A DNA stretch of 64,000 nt from Bacteroidales bacterium. GTDB lineage: Bacteria; Bacteroidota; Bacteroidia; Bacteroidales; JAAYJT01. Position numbers and translations under genes: made by a program. Shown one piece after another: positions 27,366 through 37,110 of the stretch. The stretch covers positions 62,001-126,000 of the forward strand of contig JACZJK010000016.1 of assembly GCA_014860575.1 (NCBI GenBank), written 5' to 3'. How positions within the stretch are numbered: the first letter of the stretch is position 1; every line of letters begins with the position of its first letter. The notes beneath the pieces were generated by a model. It was not told where the DNA came from. It worked only from the letters and a program-made list of their open reading frames with translations, and made no database searches.

Positions 27366-28465
27366 TCTTCATAGCCACGATTAGAAATTAGATATGTGCA
27401 ACTGCTTTGCAGTTGAATGATTCCTTTTTGCTGCCAAGCAGCAAATGAATTATTTCCAAGCAATGCAATCTGAATCTCCTTTTTGAAACGCTGTGATTGC
27501 CTTTCGCTAATCATTTCCCAGTAATGAAGAATCAAATCTTTTCTTCTCTCAATTAATACTGGCGATGGAATTTTGTCTCTCTTTTGATTATTCGTTTTCG
27601 GTTCTGATGGAAGTAAGTTCCACAAATCATTGTTCTTCCATATCGAAAAAGGAATCATGTGGTCAACATCATAGACTGATATTCTTTTTCCGGTCCAGAC
27701 ACAATAGACATTCCCTTCTCTATTTAGAATCTCTTTGTAAATCTTTTTTGATTCAGCAATTTCTCTTTCATTTATCGGACTTTTTAAAACTTCATTCACT
27801 ACTTTCTCGAATGAAAGATTTCTACCTGACGCATTTACTGAAAATTCAGCCCACTTAAAAAGAATGGAATCTTTACCATTGATGAAACTTCCTAAAACTT
27901 TAAACGCTTCATAATAATCTTTGGGAATTGAAAATGTCCCGAAGTTTAAAATCAAAAACTCCAAATCTATTTGATTTATGTTTCTACTTGAAGGTCCAGT
28001 TTCAAAATTGAAAATAGAATAGTAATCGTTGCTGATTGAACGACCTATATATTTCATTGGCATTTTTGTGATCGTATCACGAAGTTTTTTTGCTAACGCA
28101 AAAAAATCTGTTTGCAACGTTATTGGAATGCCCTTGTTCTTTAAGTCGTTGTAGAAAGCAGAAAAACCGCCAATTGCTTTATAATCTGAAATAATTTTTG
28201 CAAACTGAACTTCAAATGCAAGATTAGTTTCACCATTAATTTGTGGGATAGCAGTTTGAGATTCTAAAATTGGATAGTAATATAAAAGCCATTTCTCAAT
28301 TAACAAGCCAGTTGGAAATTGAACACGATCATCAGAAAATGCAATAAATGGCGAATTTTCTTGAATAATATCAATTACTCCTCGCAAGAGAGCAAATTTG
28401 TAAGTTGTGGTCTTACTATCTCTTTCAATTATTTTGCTAATATTAGTAAAGACAACATTATTCAT
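27353..28465 (-). CDS. HNH endonuclease domain protein
   Basis: 370 residues, cytoplasmic. The N-terminal 240 residues are helical and not recognised. The HNH core lies at about 250-300: YCVWTGK, DVDHMIPFS (H269), DLWNLLPS (N283) and TNNQKRDKIPS (N292/N293, K295). The paired zinc CxxC knuckles seen in some HNH families are absent. It is followed with a 13-base overlap by the methyltransferase-HIT gene. The two lie as an AT-rich insert between two paralogous T9SS genes. Metal-dependent DNA cleavage is expected from the family; the target is unknown. Confidence 0.85.
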   Translation of the reverse strand: MNNVVFTNISKIIERDSKTTTYKFALLRGVIDIIQENSPFIAFSDDRVQFPTGLLIEKWLLYYYPILESQTAIPQINGETNLAFEVQFAKIISDYKAIGGFSAFYNDLKNKGIPITLQTDFFALAKKLRDTITKMPMKYIGRSISNDYYSIFNFETGPSSRNINQIDLEFLILNFGTFSIPKDYYEAFKVLGSFINGKDSILFKWAEFSVNASGRNLSFEKVVNEVLKSPINEREIAESKKIYKEILNREGNVYCVWTGKRISVYDVDHMIPFSIWKNNDLWNLLPSEPKTNNQKRDKIPSPVLIERRKDLILHYWEMISERQSQRFKKEIQIALLGNNSFAAWQQKGIIQLQSSCTYLISNRGYEEWKI

Positions 28466-28561
28466 ACTTAAAGTTTGCTATCGCATTAATGCACCTGTAT
28501 TATCGTTGAATGCAAGTGAAGGTTCTGCCTCCCGGTTAAGTTTTGGGTAATTTAAAGGGAA

Positions 28562-31177
28562 TTAAAACTGCTTTACGATCTTTTTCACAATCGTTTTGCC
28601 TTCAACTTTCATCTTGAGGATATACACGCCGGGAACAAGATTTGAAATGTTTACCCTATGCAGGCCCTCATCAAATGTCTTTTGCATGATCAGTTTGCCT
28701 GATGGTTCGAACAGCCTGAGCAAAGCATAGGAATTTTTGTTGGGAAATGAAATTACCAGCTCATCCGTGGCCGGGTTCGGGTAGATGACGATTGCATTTA
28801 AAAGCTCTTCTACTGAAGTGTATGTAATAATGTAAGTCGTATCGCCAGTGATGTTACCCTCAGCATCAATCATTACCTCAAGGTTCTCGCCTACAATCAG
28901 CCATATACCTTCGGGTGTTCCGTCATCTTCAATCAAGCCCCATTCATAAATGCCGGGCAAAATATCAAGTGTAACAGTCCAGATGTTGCCGTTTTGTTCC
29001 ATATCAACAGCTTCCCAATTGGTCATTTCGCCTTTGAACTTGATGTTATTCCATAGCCCCGTTGATTCTGTAACAGTGAAAGTTACCGGATAATATACGA
29101 TTTCATTCACAACAACCAGGTAGCCGGAAACATAATTGACACCATTCCAGAAACCGCCGCCCCCATCCGAAAATCCGCCATACACATAATCCTGATCATC
29201 GAGCTGAAAACGTGATGCATAAAAGTATGTGTCTTCAACATCAATAGCGGCGCCGAGGTCGGCTACAAATTCATCGTTATTGCTGGCAGGTGCGTTATAT
29301 GTTGCTTCGATCCAGTTGGTCCAGGTATCAGGATTGGTATTTTCGGTGTTATATCCGACCCAGGCCTGCAGACCCGGAGCCGGGTTTGGCTGTCCGGTAA
29401 CATTTTCGATCCATGCCTGGGAGAAGACGATGTATTCCTGTCCAGGTTCTATTGTTCCGCTTGGAGGCCATTGCAGGTTCGCCCAGCCAATTACCGGATC
29501 GGGCGGTGTGCCTTCCACCGTGAGAACCCCGCTTATATTGTCTGTTCCATTCCAGAACCCGCCCCCGTCAACGGAATAGCCACCATAGATATAGGACTGC
29601 CCGGCCAGTTGAAAACGGCTCGCATAATAATAAGTTCCGCCTTGTGTGATTCCGGACCCAAGCTGGCCAAGGTATTCGGGCTTGTTGGTAAACCCGCTGA
29701 TGCCATTGTAGGTAGTACTGTTCCAGTTGGTCCAGGTGTCAGGGTTGGTGTTCTGATCGCTATATCCGATCCAGACTGTCAGCCCTTCATAACCACTGCC
29801 TGTGAGGTTAACGCCCGTTGCTTCCACCTGGGCATAAACATCCACTGAGCCAGCAATAGGAATACTTGCTGTTGGCGGCCAATGAAGGTTCGCATAGGTG
29901 ATTTCAGGATCGGGTACAGTAGTACTCACGGTCAGCTCACCGCTTACATTTACAGTTCCATCCCAGAAACCTCCTCCGCTGGCTGAATAACCGCCATACA
30001 CATAATTCTGGTCGAGGTATTTGAACCGGTAGGCATAGTAGTACACTCCTTCTGTAGTGAGTGATTGGCCCAGATTCGCGATGAATTCATCGTTGTTGCC
30101 TGCCGGGCCGAGGTATGATGCAGTTAACCAGTTTGACCAGGTGTTTGGGTTGGTGTTTGATGTGCTGTAACCGATCCATGCCTGAAGTCCCGGAACTACA
30201 CTGCTTCCACCGCTGAGGCCGTCAATCCATGCCTGCCCGTACACATTAAATTCTGCACCGGGTTGTATGCTGCCGCTTCCGGGCCATTGCAGGTTCGCAA
30301 AGCCTATTTCGGGAATGAATATACCTTCAACTATATAGCTGTAATTCAGCCCGCCGTTGTTGTTCAGCCTGATTGTGTAAAGATCGTAATCGGCGCTTAT
30401 GCCGGCAACCGTGGAACTCATTGCATAATACTGTACCGTGACGCCTTCGTTTTGCCCTGGAATTGTTACCGTTCCGCTATTGCCACTCATGGTTGCGGCA
30501 AGCACGGAAGATGTGTTCCAGTTGGTAGCTGTATAATGGATGTAAATGATTTCTTCGGGTGATTTTGGAAGATTGGTGGTAACGGTTATCTGCACTGCCT
30601 GATTGGGAACGACTGATCCGGCAGGTGTTGAAACGGAGTTTATCTCAACCGGTTCAGCGCTGGTTTGCATAAAAATTGCGCGCGAATTGTTGTATCCGGC
30701 ATCTTCCCAAACCACGGTGTACCAGTTGTTGTCCACAAGGGTGATATTATTATCACTGGCTCCCTGGAAAGTATAGCTTTGCAGGGTATTCATGCTAACA
30801 ACCACACTGGCCCATTTATTCTGGAAAGGAGTTGCCTCAGGCCCGCTTGTGAAAAGCCAATCATAGGTTCCGCCCACCAGATCGGCGCCACTGGAGGCAA
30901 CACTGAAAATCGTCTGCCAGCGGACGATGCCATCAGTGATCTTAATAACCCGGCCGTTTGCTACCTGTGTGCTGCTGGCGAGTGCAAGGTTGTTTACCGG
31001 TGGGTTTGTCCAGCTGTTCCACGCGCCAGGCATGTTGAGTCCTTCCGGTTCCCAGATTTGTGAAAAAGCCATTGCAGGGAAAAGAAAAGCCATGCTTATC
31101 AAAAATTTAACAATAAAGCCGTTGGAATTTCTAAGCGAAATACTAACTCGTGCTGGGTTCGTAAAATTATCTTTCAT
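28562..31177 (-). CDS. T9SS-secreted multidomain glycan-binding-like protein, paralogue of 18064
   Basis: 871 residues. Signal peptide 1-40; N-terminal module (41-288) almost word for word like that at 18064; three aromatic-rich domains (289-417, 424-554, 560-688); a starch-binding-like beta-sandwich (696-785, KGEMTNW, PGIYEWGLIEDDG); and a type A T9SS sorting domain (795-871, IYPNPATDEL...GVYILKMKVEG). It lacks the Gly-rich spacer of its paralogue. No catalytic residues. It is the first gene of the reverse-strand glycan block and is separated from the amylase by the HNH/methyltransferase-HIT insert. Surface glycan capture is inferred. Confidence 0.85.
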   Translation of the reverse strand: MKDNFTNPARVSISLRNSNGFIVKFLISMAFLFPAMAFSQIWEPEGLNMPGAWNSWTNPPVNNLALASSTQVANGRVIKITDGIVRWQTIFSVASSGADLVGGTYDWLFTSGPEATPFQNKWASVVVSMNTLQSYTFQGASDNNITLVDNNWYTVVWEDAGYNNSRAIFMQTSAEPVEINSVSTPAGSVVPNQAVQITVTTNLPKSPEEIIYIHYTATNWNTSSVLAATMSGNSGTVTIPGQNEGVTVQYYAMSSTVAGISADYDLYTIRLNNNGGLNYSYIVEGIFIPEIGFANLQWPGSGSIQPGAEFNVYGQAWIDGLSGGSSVVPGLQAWIGYSTSNTNPNTWSNWLTASYLGPAGNNDEFIANLGQSLTTEGVYYYAYRFKYLDQNYVYGGYSASGGGFWDGTVNVSGELTVSTTVPDPEITYANLHWPPTASIPIAGSVDVYAQVEATGVNLTGSGYEGLTVWIGYSDQNTNPDTWTNWNSTTYNGISGFTNKPEYLGQLGSGITQGGTYYYASRFQLAGQSYIYGGYSVDGGGFWNGTDNISGVLTVEGTPPDPVIGWANLQWPPSGTIEPGQEYIVFSQAWIENVTGQPNPAPGLQAWVGYNTENTNPDTWTNWIEATYNAPASNNDEFVADLGAAIDVEDTYFYASRFQLDDQDYVYGGFSDGGGGFWNGVNYVSGYLVVVNEIVYYPVTFTVTESTGLWNNIKFKGEMTNWEAVDMEQNGNIWTVTLDILPGIYEWGLIEDDGTPEGIWLIVGENLEVMIDAEGNITGDTTYIITYTSVEELLNAIVIYPNPATDELVISFPNKNSYALLRLFEPSGKLIMQKTFDEGLHRVNISNLVPGVYILKMKVEGKTIVKKIVKQF

Positions 31178-31596
31178 TTGATTGGTTTTGATATTGATGA
31201 TTGATTTTAAGTAATGGCTTGAATGTGGTTCGAAAATAAAGCAGGCACAAATCTAGTGGTTCATTTCCATTGGGATAACAAAAATACTAAGAAATAGAGC
31301 ATAAAAGGCAGTTTAGCATTCAAAACTGCTGATGACAGCGCTTTCATCCCAATGCTTTGCATAAGTGGTTTTGGTTTATTGTGTTTTTGAATAAAGCAAT
31401 GAATGGACTGAGTGAATTTCTTCACAAATTTTACTTTTTCATTTTGCCAATCCATTCGATGCAAGCATTTTGCATTTTGTAATCTATATCTTCTTACACC
31501 TGGTGTAACTTTTTTGGGTTTTTATGATAAATCACTGGAGTGGGCTGTGTATTTGTCCTTAAAATCCCAAGTAATTAATTTTTAATACCTGATTCA
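31178..31596. other. Divergent spacer with a palindrome
   Basis: 419 bases between a reverse and a forward T9SS gene. No gene is credible here. TTACACC-T-GGTGTAA at 31494-31508 is a perfect 7-bp inverted repeat followed by a T run. It could be an operator or a weak terminator. I see no clear TAnnTTTG box for the forward gene. Confidence 0.35.
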
Positions 31597-33639
31597 ATGC
31601 GAAACTTTATTGTGCTGTTCAGCATTTTTGTCCTTGGCGGATCTTCATTATCTGCGCAAACACTGTCAACTGAAACTTTTATGGGAGCGGATGTTCCAGC
31701 TGTTGGAAATACTATCGAGATTCCTATAAGTGTGAGCGGATTTCCTGAAATTATTTTCGCTATGCTTATATATATGGAGTACGATCCTGCAGTGCTTTCG
31801 TATTTCGGAGTTCTCTTTAATTCTGATCCCAACAGGATAACAGTTACCTCAGTTTCTCCATCTATAATACATGTTCAAGTATCCAGCTCTGGTTTTTTAT
31901 CTTTCCCCGCCCCGGAAGGCGTGATAGTTAAACTTGGGTTTACCTATAATGGTGGAATTTCACCGCTTACATTTATTCCTACCGACCCTCATGCATGCGA
32001 ATATATGAACTTAGAATTCGAAACAATTGCCATCCCCAATTTGGTTCATGGTGCCGTTCAGGGTACACTGCTTAACAGAATCAGCAATGGTGCATGGGAA
32101 ACAGCAACCAACTGGAGTTTGGGCATTTTACCTGACTCTTCCCAGAATGTTATTGTTGAAGGCGCAACCATAATCACTGCCGAAGCCAATACCGCCGACC
32201 TGACAATAAAAGCTGGAGGAAGTTTAGCCTTAGCGTCCAATGCGAACCTAACAGTTACAGGAGAGTTTGTTAATGAGGTTGGTGTAAGCGGACTCATTAT
32301 CGAATCATCTGACATGGGAACCGGTTCAATCATTCACTATAATCAGGGACTGAGAGCGTTGGTGCAGCGTTACGTGAGCGGTCCTGAATCTGCACTGCAC
32401 CAGATATCCTCTCCCGTTGAAGACCAGCCAATTTCTCCGGAATTTACCGATGGTAGTTTTTTCTCCTGGTTCGAACCGGCACAATCATGGATAAGTTTCT
32501 TTAACAACACGGTATGGCCCACCTGGACAGATGCAAATACCGACGAGTTCATTGCATGCGCAAAAGGCTATATGCTTGCCCTTCCTTATGCCGAAGGCAA
32601 TCCACAAACAAAGGAATTTACAGGAGATCTCAACGAGGGCGCCTTCAACTTCAACCTATCTTTCCAGGCACATCCCGATGATTATCACCGTGGTTTTAAC
32701 CTTGCCGGCAATCCCTATCCCTCATCCATTGACTGGAAAGCCGCAGGCTGGGACAGGAGTTCGCTTTTGCTTTCGCCGGGTGATCAGGATGGTTATTCGT
32801 ATTGGGTTTGGAACCCCGTACTCGGGCAATATGGCACTTATCATTCGGGTCAGATAAGTGAAACCGGAACTGCCGGAACTTCACGCTATATTTCGCCAAT
32901 GCAGGGGTTTTGGGTCAAAACCGCTGAAACAGGAACACTGGGCATGGATAACAGCATCCGTGTTCACAGCAACCAGAACTGGTTAAAGGATAAAAAATCT
33001 GAACCTGGAGTTCTTCACCTTTCGGTCAGGAGTGATGTCAATGCCTACCGCGATGAGGTAATTATTGAGTTCGGCCATGAAACCAACCTTGGTGGCTCGG
33101 AAAAAATGTTCAGTCTATATCCTGCTGCTCCAGGCCTTTATACCATGAAAGAAAACAAAGCGTATAGCATAAATTTTCTTGGACAGCCTGATGCACATCC
33201 TGTAATTTCTGTGGGTTTTATTCCCGGCGTTGATGGAATTTACACCATCGCTGCAAGCGGTTATGAATCTTTTGAGGATTTGATCTTTGAAGATTTACAA
33301 ACTGGAACACTTCATCCCATATGCGATCAACATTACCAGTTCGTGGCACATCAGGATGACGAACCGCTGCGATTTTTGCTCCGCTTCAAAGCACTTGGAA
33401 CGGACGATGCTGCATTGACCCAACCCCATGCTTTTTACAAACATGGCGAGCTGGTCGTTTTCAATCCGGCAGCCGAAAAAGCTACTATATATCTGTTTGA
33501 TGCCAATGGCCGCAAGGTGCAGGAATTTACCCTTCTGGAAACACAGCAACGCTTCCACTTTAATCCCGCTCCGGGATTTTATTTAGCAAGCTTTGTTTAT
33601 GATTCACATGTAAGAACCCTGAAACTGATTGTGCACTGA
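31597..33639 (+). CDS. T9SS-associated protein with cohesin-like domain
   Basis: 680 residues. Signal peptide (MRNFIVLFSIFVLGGSSLSA), a cohesin-like beta domain (about 22-165: FMGADVPAVGNTIEIPISVS, YMEYDPAVLSY), a Gly-rich solenoid start (NGAWETATNWSLG), then a long conserved T9SS-cargo module (about 240-470: SFFSWFEPAQSW, AHPDDYHRGFNLAGNPYPSS, YWVWNP) and a T9SS-type C-terminal domain (about 600-680). The same module occurs in the next gene and partly in the 37111 gene. Secreted to the surface or medium; no enzymatic motif. The function is unknown. Confidence 0.78.
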   Translation: MRNFIVLFSIFVLGGSSLSAQTLSTETFMGADVPAVGNTIEIPISVSGFPEIIFAMLIYMEYDPAVLSYFGVLFNSDPNRITVTSVSPSIIHVQVSSSGFLSFPAPEGVIVKLGFTYNGGISPLTFIPTDPHACEYMNLEFETIAIPNLVHGAVQGTLLNRISNGAWETATNWSLGILPDSSQNVIVEGATIITAEANTADLTIKAGGSLALASNANLTVTGEFVNEVGVSGLIIESSDMGTGSIIHYNQGLRALVQRYVSGPESALHQISSPVEDQPISPEFTDGSFFSWFEPAQSWISFFNNTVWPTWTDANTDEFIACAKGYMLALPYAEGNPQTKEFTGDLNEGAFNFNLSFQAHPDDYHRGFNLAGNPYPSSIDWKAAGWDRSSLLLSPGDQDGYSYWVWNPVLGQYGTYHSGQISETGTAGTSRYISPMQGFWVKTAETGTLGMDNSIRVHSNQNWLKDKKSEPGVLHLSVRSDVNAYRDEVIIEFGHETNLGGSEKMFSLYPAAPGLYTMKENKAYSINFLGQPDAHPVISVGFIPGVDGIYTIAASGYESFEDLIFEDLQTGTLHPICDQHYQFVAHQDDEPLRFLLRFKALGTDDAALTQPHAFYKHGELVVFNPAAEKATIYLFDANGRKVQEFTLLETQQRFHFNPAPGFYLASFVYDSHVRTLKLIVH

Positions 33640-34189
33640 GATTACACCGCAAGGTCGCGAAGGCGCTGATGCAGTGATGCTGTATGTGATTAGTTAATTT
33701 GTTAATTAGTCGATTAGTTGATTGGTGGAATAGTGGAGTGACTTGTCCGCCGAAAGCACGGGCTTGTGGGTGGGTGGCGGATGCTGTAATGGAGTGATGT
33801 AGTGTGCGACAAAGTTTGCGAAGAGCTCATCCCCCTTTGAAAAAGGGGGCCAGGGGGATTTGTTTTCTTGTGAACTTATTTCAGTACAAGATACTTAGGA
33901 TGTTTTGTGATGCAGTAATACTGTGATGGGTGTTGGAGTGATACCCGCCCGAACGACGTTCAGTCGGTCGGGGAATGTGCTACAAAGTTTGCGAAGAGCA
34001 AGTCCCCCTTTGAAAAGCCTGCCTACCGGCGAGGCACGGAGCCAATTGCCAACTGCCAATTGTCTATTGCCAACTTCGCGATTTAAATCAAGCCTGCCTG
34101 TTTCCTTCCGGTTGAAAGGTTCGCACAATTGATCTGAGCCGCTTAAATCTCACCGCAAAATCATTGACTCAGCAAATTATTGCTGTTGT
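33640..34189. repeat. Repeat-filled spacer with a 38-base direct repeat
   Basis: No gene. The text contains degenerate octamers (GATGCAGT, GATGCTGT), a C5/G5 hairpin (TCCCCCTTTGAAAAAGGGGG), and a roughly 38-base direct repeat (around 33804-33842 and 33977-34016) with core ACAAAGTTTGCGAAGAGC followed by TCCCCCTTTGAAAA, about 173 bases apart. Further on are GCCAATTGCC/GCCAACTGCC words (34040-34075). It looks like a locally duplicated patch of dispersed repeats. Confidence 0.6.
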
Positions 34190-34214
34190 TTGAACCTATA
34201 TACTCCTGCAATGT

Positions 34215-34222
34215 TACCTTTG
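34215..34222 (+). promoter_or_regulatory. -7 box for the second cohesin-like gene
   Basis: TACCTTTG matches TAnnTTTG, with TTTG at 34189-34192 (22-base spacer). It lies inside the longest possible open frame, which argues that the real start is the later ATG at 34256. Confidence 0.5.
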
Positions 34223-34255
34223 CAGCGATTAATCAGACCAAAACCAATTCAAGCT

Positions 34256-36913
34256 ATGATCAGAACAATACTACTCTCAGTAGTGGCTATACTATTTTAC
34301 CATCTTAGCCTCTTTGCCCAACCCACAATTAAAGTTTATGACGTTACCGCTTCACCAGGTGAGATTCTGGTACAGCTAGATATGTTAAATTTCACAGGCT
34401 CCAATACTTTTTCCGCATTCAACCTGGAAATCAGTTTCGATGATGATCTATTGGTTTTTACCGGAATACAAAACACTTCCATTGCCGGTACCTGGTTTAG
34501 CAATCAACTGGAAGGAGGTGCCAGTCCGCTGGTAGTCAGCTTTACTTCTTTTGGATCATCATATGGGATGAACGGCAAGCTGCTGGATCTCAGATTTACC
34601 TATTACGGCGGCTTTAATACGCCCCTGATTTTCAACACCCAATATTGTGAGGTAGCCAACGCCAATCTTGAAATCATACCCAATATCATTTATATCAACG
34701 GCAGCGTTTCTCAAGTGGCGGGTGTTGGAACGGTTTCAATGGAGGAAGTCGAATCGCCGGCCGGGAATGTGCTGATGCCTGTCAGCATGGGCGGGGCAGG
34801 TTTTGGCAGCATTACCCAAACCAAACTCAGGGTGGCTTTCGACAAGGACAACCTGAGCTATCAAAGCATAGAGAATGCTGTACTTCCGGGTTTTACCGCC
34901 TCAGTTGCCAACGACATTCTTACTTTTGAGTGGACCGGCAGCGCGCAGAATTTCAGCGCTACTACCAAGGTATTTGATATTGCCTTCAATTATACCGGTA
35001 CGGCCAATGCTGCACTGGAGTTCCTCCCCGGAAGTTTTATAAAATCGGGCAGCAGTTTCCTGGCTACCGATTATGTGAACGGCCTTTTTATTACGAACCT
35101 TACTTCCTGGACCGGCGCCGTTAATTCCGACTGGGACAATCCAGGCAACTGGTCAGGTTCGGTTCCGGGATTAGACAACAAAGTTGTGATAGCTCCTTCA
35201 GCCAACAATCCTGTAATTGGCGTCAATGCCGGGGTTGGTGAATTACTCATCGAAGCCGGTACGGCGCTTTCCATTGCTCCCAATGGCTCGTTAACCGTAA
35301 GCACATCATTGCAAAACAATGCAGGCACCAATGGCCTGCTGATCCTCTCCGATGCAGATGCCACAGGCTCGCTGATCTATGGTTCGGGAAATGTAAGTGC
35401 AACTGTACAAAGATTCATTGGCGCAGATGAAGGCAAATGGCGTCAGCTTTCTTCTCCGGTACTAGCCCAGGATATTGAAGATGGGTTCAGCGGCGGCAGC
35501 TTTTTTTCATGGTTCGAACCTGCACAAAGCTGGGTAAGCCTCAGCAACAATATTGTATGGCCTACCTGGGACGATGTTAACAACAACCACAAGAATTTTA
35601 TCCCGGGTAAAGGGTATCTGATCACCCATCCAAATGCTTCCATCCCCGAAACAAACAGCATTGGCATCCTGGTGGTGGGTTCAGGAATAAGCAGAACCTA
35701 CTATGCCAATCAAACCATCACTGCCGCCGGAAACGGGAACACGGTGCAGGTGTTGGATGGCGGCAACCTGAATTTGCTGGCGGGACAAAACATCTTGTTG
35801 TCCGATGGCTTCAGCGTGCAGGCCGGTGGTGGTTTTCATGCAGAAATTGACCCGGATACTGTATTTTACACCCATCCTGATTTTGCCGGAACCCTGAATC
35901 ATGGCCCTATAAACATTTACTTGAACCGCAAGGCACACCCCGACGATGCTTACGAGGGATTTAACCTGCTTGGCAATCCCTATCCCTCGTCCATTGACTG
36001 GAAAGCATTGGCTGGCTGGAGCGGCCGCGAAAATCTTGAACAAAATGGCGGAGGTTACACTATCTGGGTGTGGAATGGCGAAAGCGGCAATTTCGGAAGC
36101 TATAATTCGGCTTCGCTTGTTGATGACGGAACCAATGGCGCATCGCGCTATGTTGCACCAACACAGGGATATTGGGTAAAAGCATTAACCAACCAAGGCG
36201 TGCTGGGCATGAGCAATGCCATACGAACCCACAGTATGCAGGAATGGCTTAAAACCACACCTGCCCTTGCCGATGTGCTGCGTTTGAAAGTCAATGGTAA
36301 TTCGAACGCTTTTTCCGATGAAGCCATCCTCGAGTTCGGACATGAAAGCAGCGAGGGTGGAGCCGGGAAAATCTACGGCATGGAAACCGCTGCGCCGGCA
36401 CTGTACTTTCCCAAAGACGGTGCAACGTTCAGCATTAGCTTCCTCGCAGATATTAGTGGGCATCCGCAGGTAAACCTTGGTTTCGAAGCCGGAGCCGATG
36501 CCATGTATACGCTTGCGATCGCCAATGCTGATTTTTTTCATGACATCATCCTTGAAGACTTGCGCGATGGCCGCATGCAAAAACTTAACTTAAAAACGCC
36601 TTATCATTTCAGTGCGCGAACCGTGGATGAACCCAATCGTTTTGTGTTGCATTTCAAGGCATTGGGAACCGATCCGCTTGAGTTCAGCCATGAACTTACC
36701 GCATGGGCTTACAAGCAGATGCTGTATGTTTTAAACCCGGGTGGAAATAAGACGTCCGTGGAAGTCTACAACCCGGCGGGCATGCTTCTTAAGACATGGG
36801 AAATAAATGGAGAATCCTTGCAGCGCCTGCAGCTTGATCTTCCTCCCGGCATTTATATGGTAAAATTACAGGGCAGCAACATGGCATCAAACGCCAAAAT
36901 ACTGGTTTATTAG
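34256..36913 (+). CDS. T9SS-associated protein with two cohesin-like domains
   Basis: 885 residues from MIRTILLSVVAILFYHLSLF (signal peptide); an upstream ATG at 34190 lies before the promoter box. Two cohesin-like domains in series (about 22-155 and 156-285), a solenoid start (SWTGAVNSDWDNPGNWSG), and the same T9SS-cargo module as the previous gene (FSWFEPAQSW, AHPDDAYEGFNLLGNPYPSS). An additional Gly-rich solenoid of about 80 residues (GNTVQVLDGGNLNLLAGQN...) is inserted into the module and is absent from its neighbour. A T9SS-type C-terminus (YNPAGMLLKTWE...PGIYMVKLQG) ends it. Secreted; function unknown. Confidence 0.8.
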   Translation: MIRTILLSVVAILFYHLSLFAQPTIKVYDVTASPGEILVQLDMLNFTGSNTFSAFNLEISFDDDLLVFTGIQNTSIAGTWFSNQLEGGASPLVVSFTSFGSSYGMNGKLLDLRFTYYGGFNTPLIFNTQYCEVANANLEIIPNIIYINGSVSQVAGVGTVSMEEVESPAGNVLMPVSMGGAGFGSITQTKLRVAFDKDNLSYQSIENAVLPGFTASVANDILTFEWTGSAQNFSATTKVFDIAFNYTGTANAALEFLPGSFIKSGSSFLATDYVNGLFITNLTSWTGAVNSDWDNPGNWSGSVPGLDNKVVIAPSANNPVIGVNAGVGELLIEAGTALSIAPNGSLTVSTSLQNNAGTNGLLILSDADATGSLIYGSGNVSATVQRFIGADEGKWRQLSSPVLAQDIEDGFSGGSFFSWFEPAQSWVSLSNNIVWPTWDDVNNNHKNFIPGKGYLITHPNASIPETNSIGILVVGSGISRTYYANQTITAAGNGNTVQVLDGGNLNLLAGQNILLSDGFSVQAGGGFHAEIDPDTVFYTHPDFAGTLNHGPINIYLNRKAHPDDAYEGFNLLGNPYPSSIDWKALAGWSGRENLEQNGGGYTIWVWNGESGNFGSYNSASLVDDGTNGASRYVAPTQGYWVKALTNQGVLGMSNAIRTHSMQEWLKTTPALADVLRLKVNGNSNAFSDEAILEFGHESSEGGAGKIYGMETAAPALYFPKDGATFSISFLADISGHPQVNLGFEAGADAMYTLAIANADFFHDIILEDLRDGRMQKLNLKTPYHFSARTVDEPNRFVLHFKALGTDPLEFSHELTAWAYKQMLYVLNPGGNKTSVEVYNPAGMLLKTWEINGESLQRLQLDLPPGIYMVKLQGSNMASNAKILVY

Positions 36914-37110
36914 GGAGCACAAAAGTTTTACTACGGTACCTGATAAAATCTATAAACAATCAACCAAAAGGCTTAAATAACTGAAAGATATGCTATTGCT
37001 GGTTTCCCGGCGAAAAAGATTAAATTTATTAAGAATTTATTAACACAATGGATTGCAAATATTCCGTAATTTGCAGCACCAATTATGACAATTAACCAAA
37101 ACCAATAACC

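Noticed and set aside
31261-31464. A 67-residue ORF in the divergent spacer
   Set aside because: No ribosome site, no family features, and overlaps probable promoter region.
33829-33860. C5/G5 hairpin as a terminator for the cohesin-like gene
   Set aside because: It lies about 190 bases past the stop, has no T run and belongs to a dispersed repeat.
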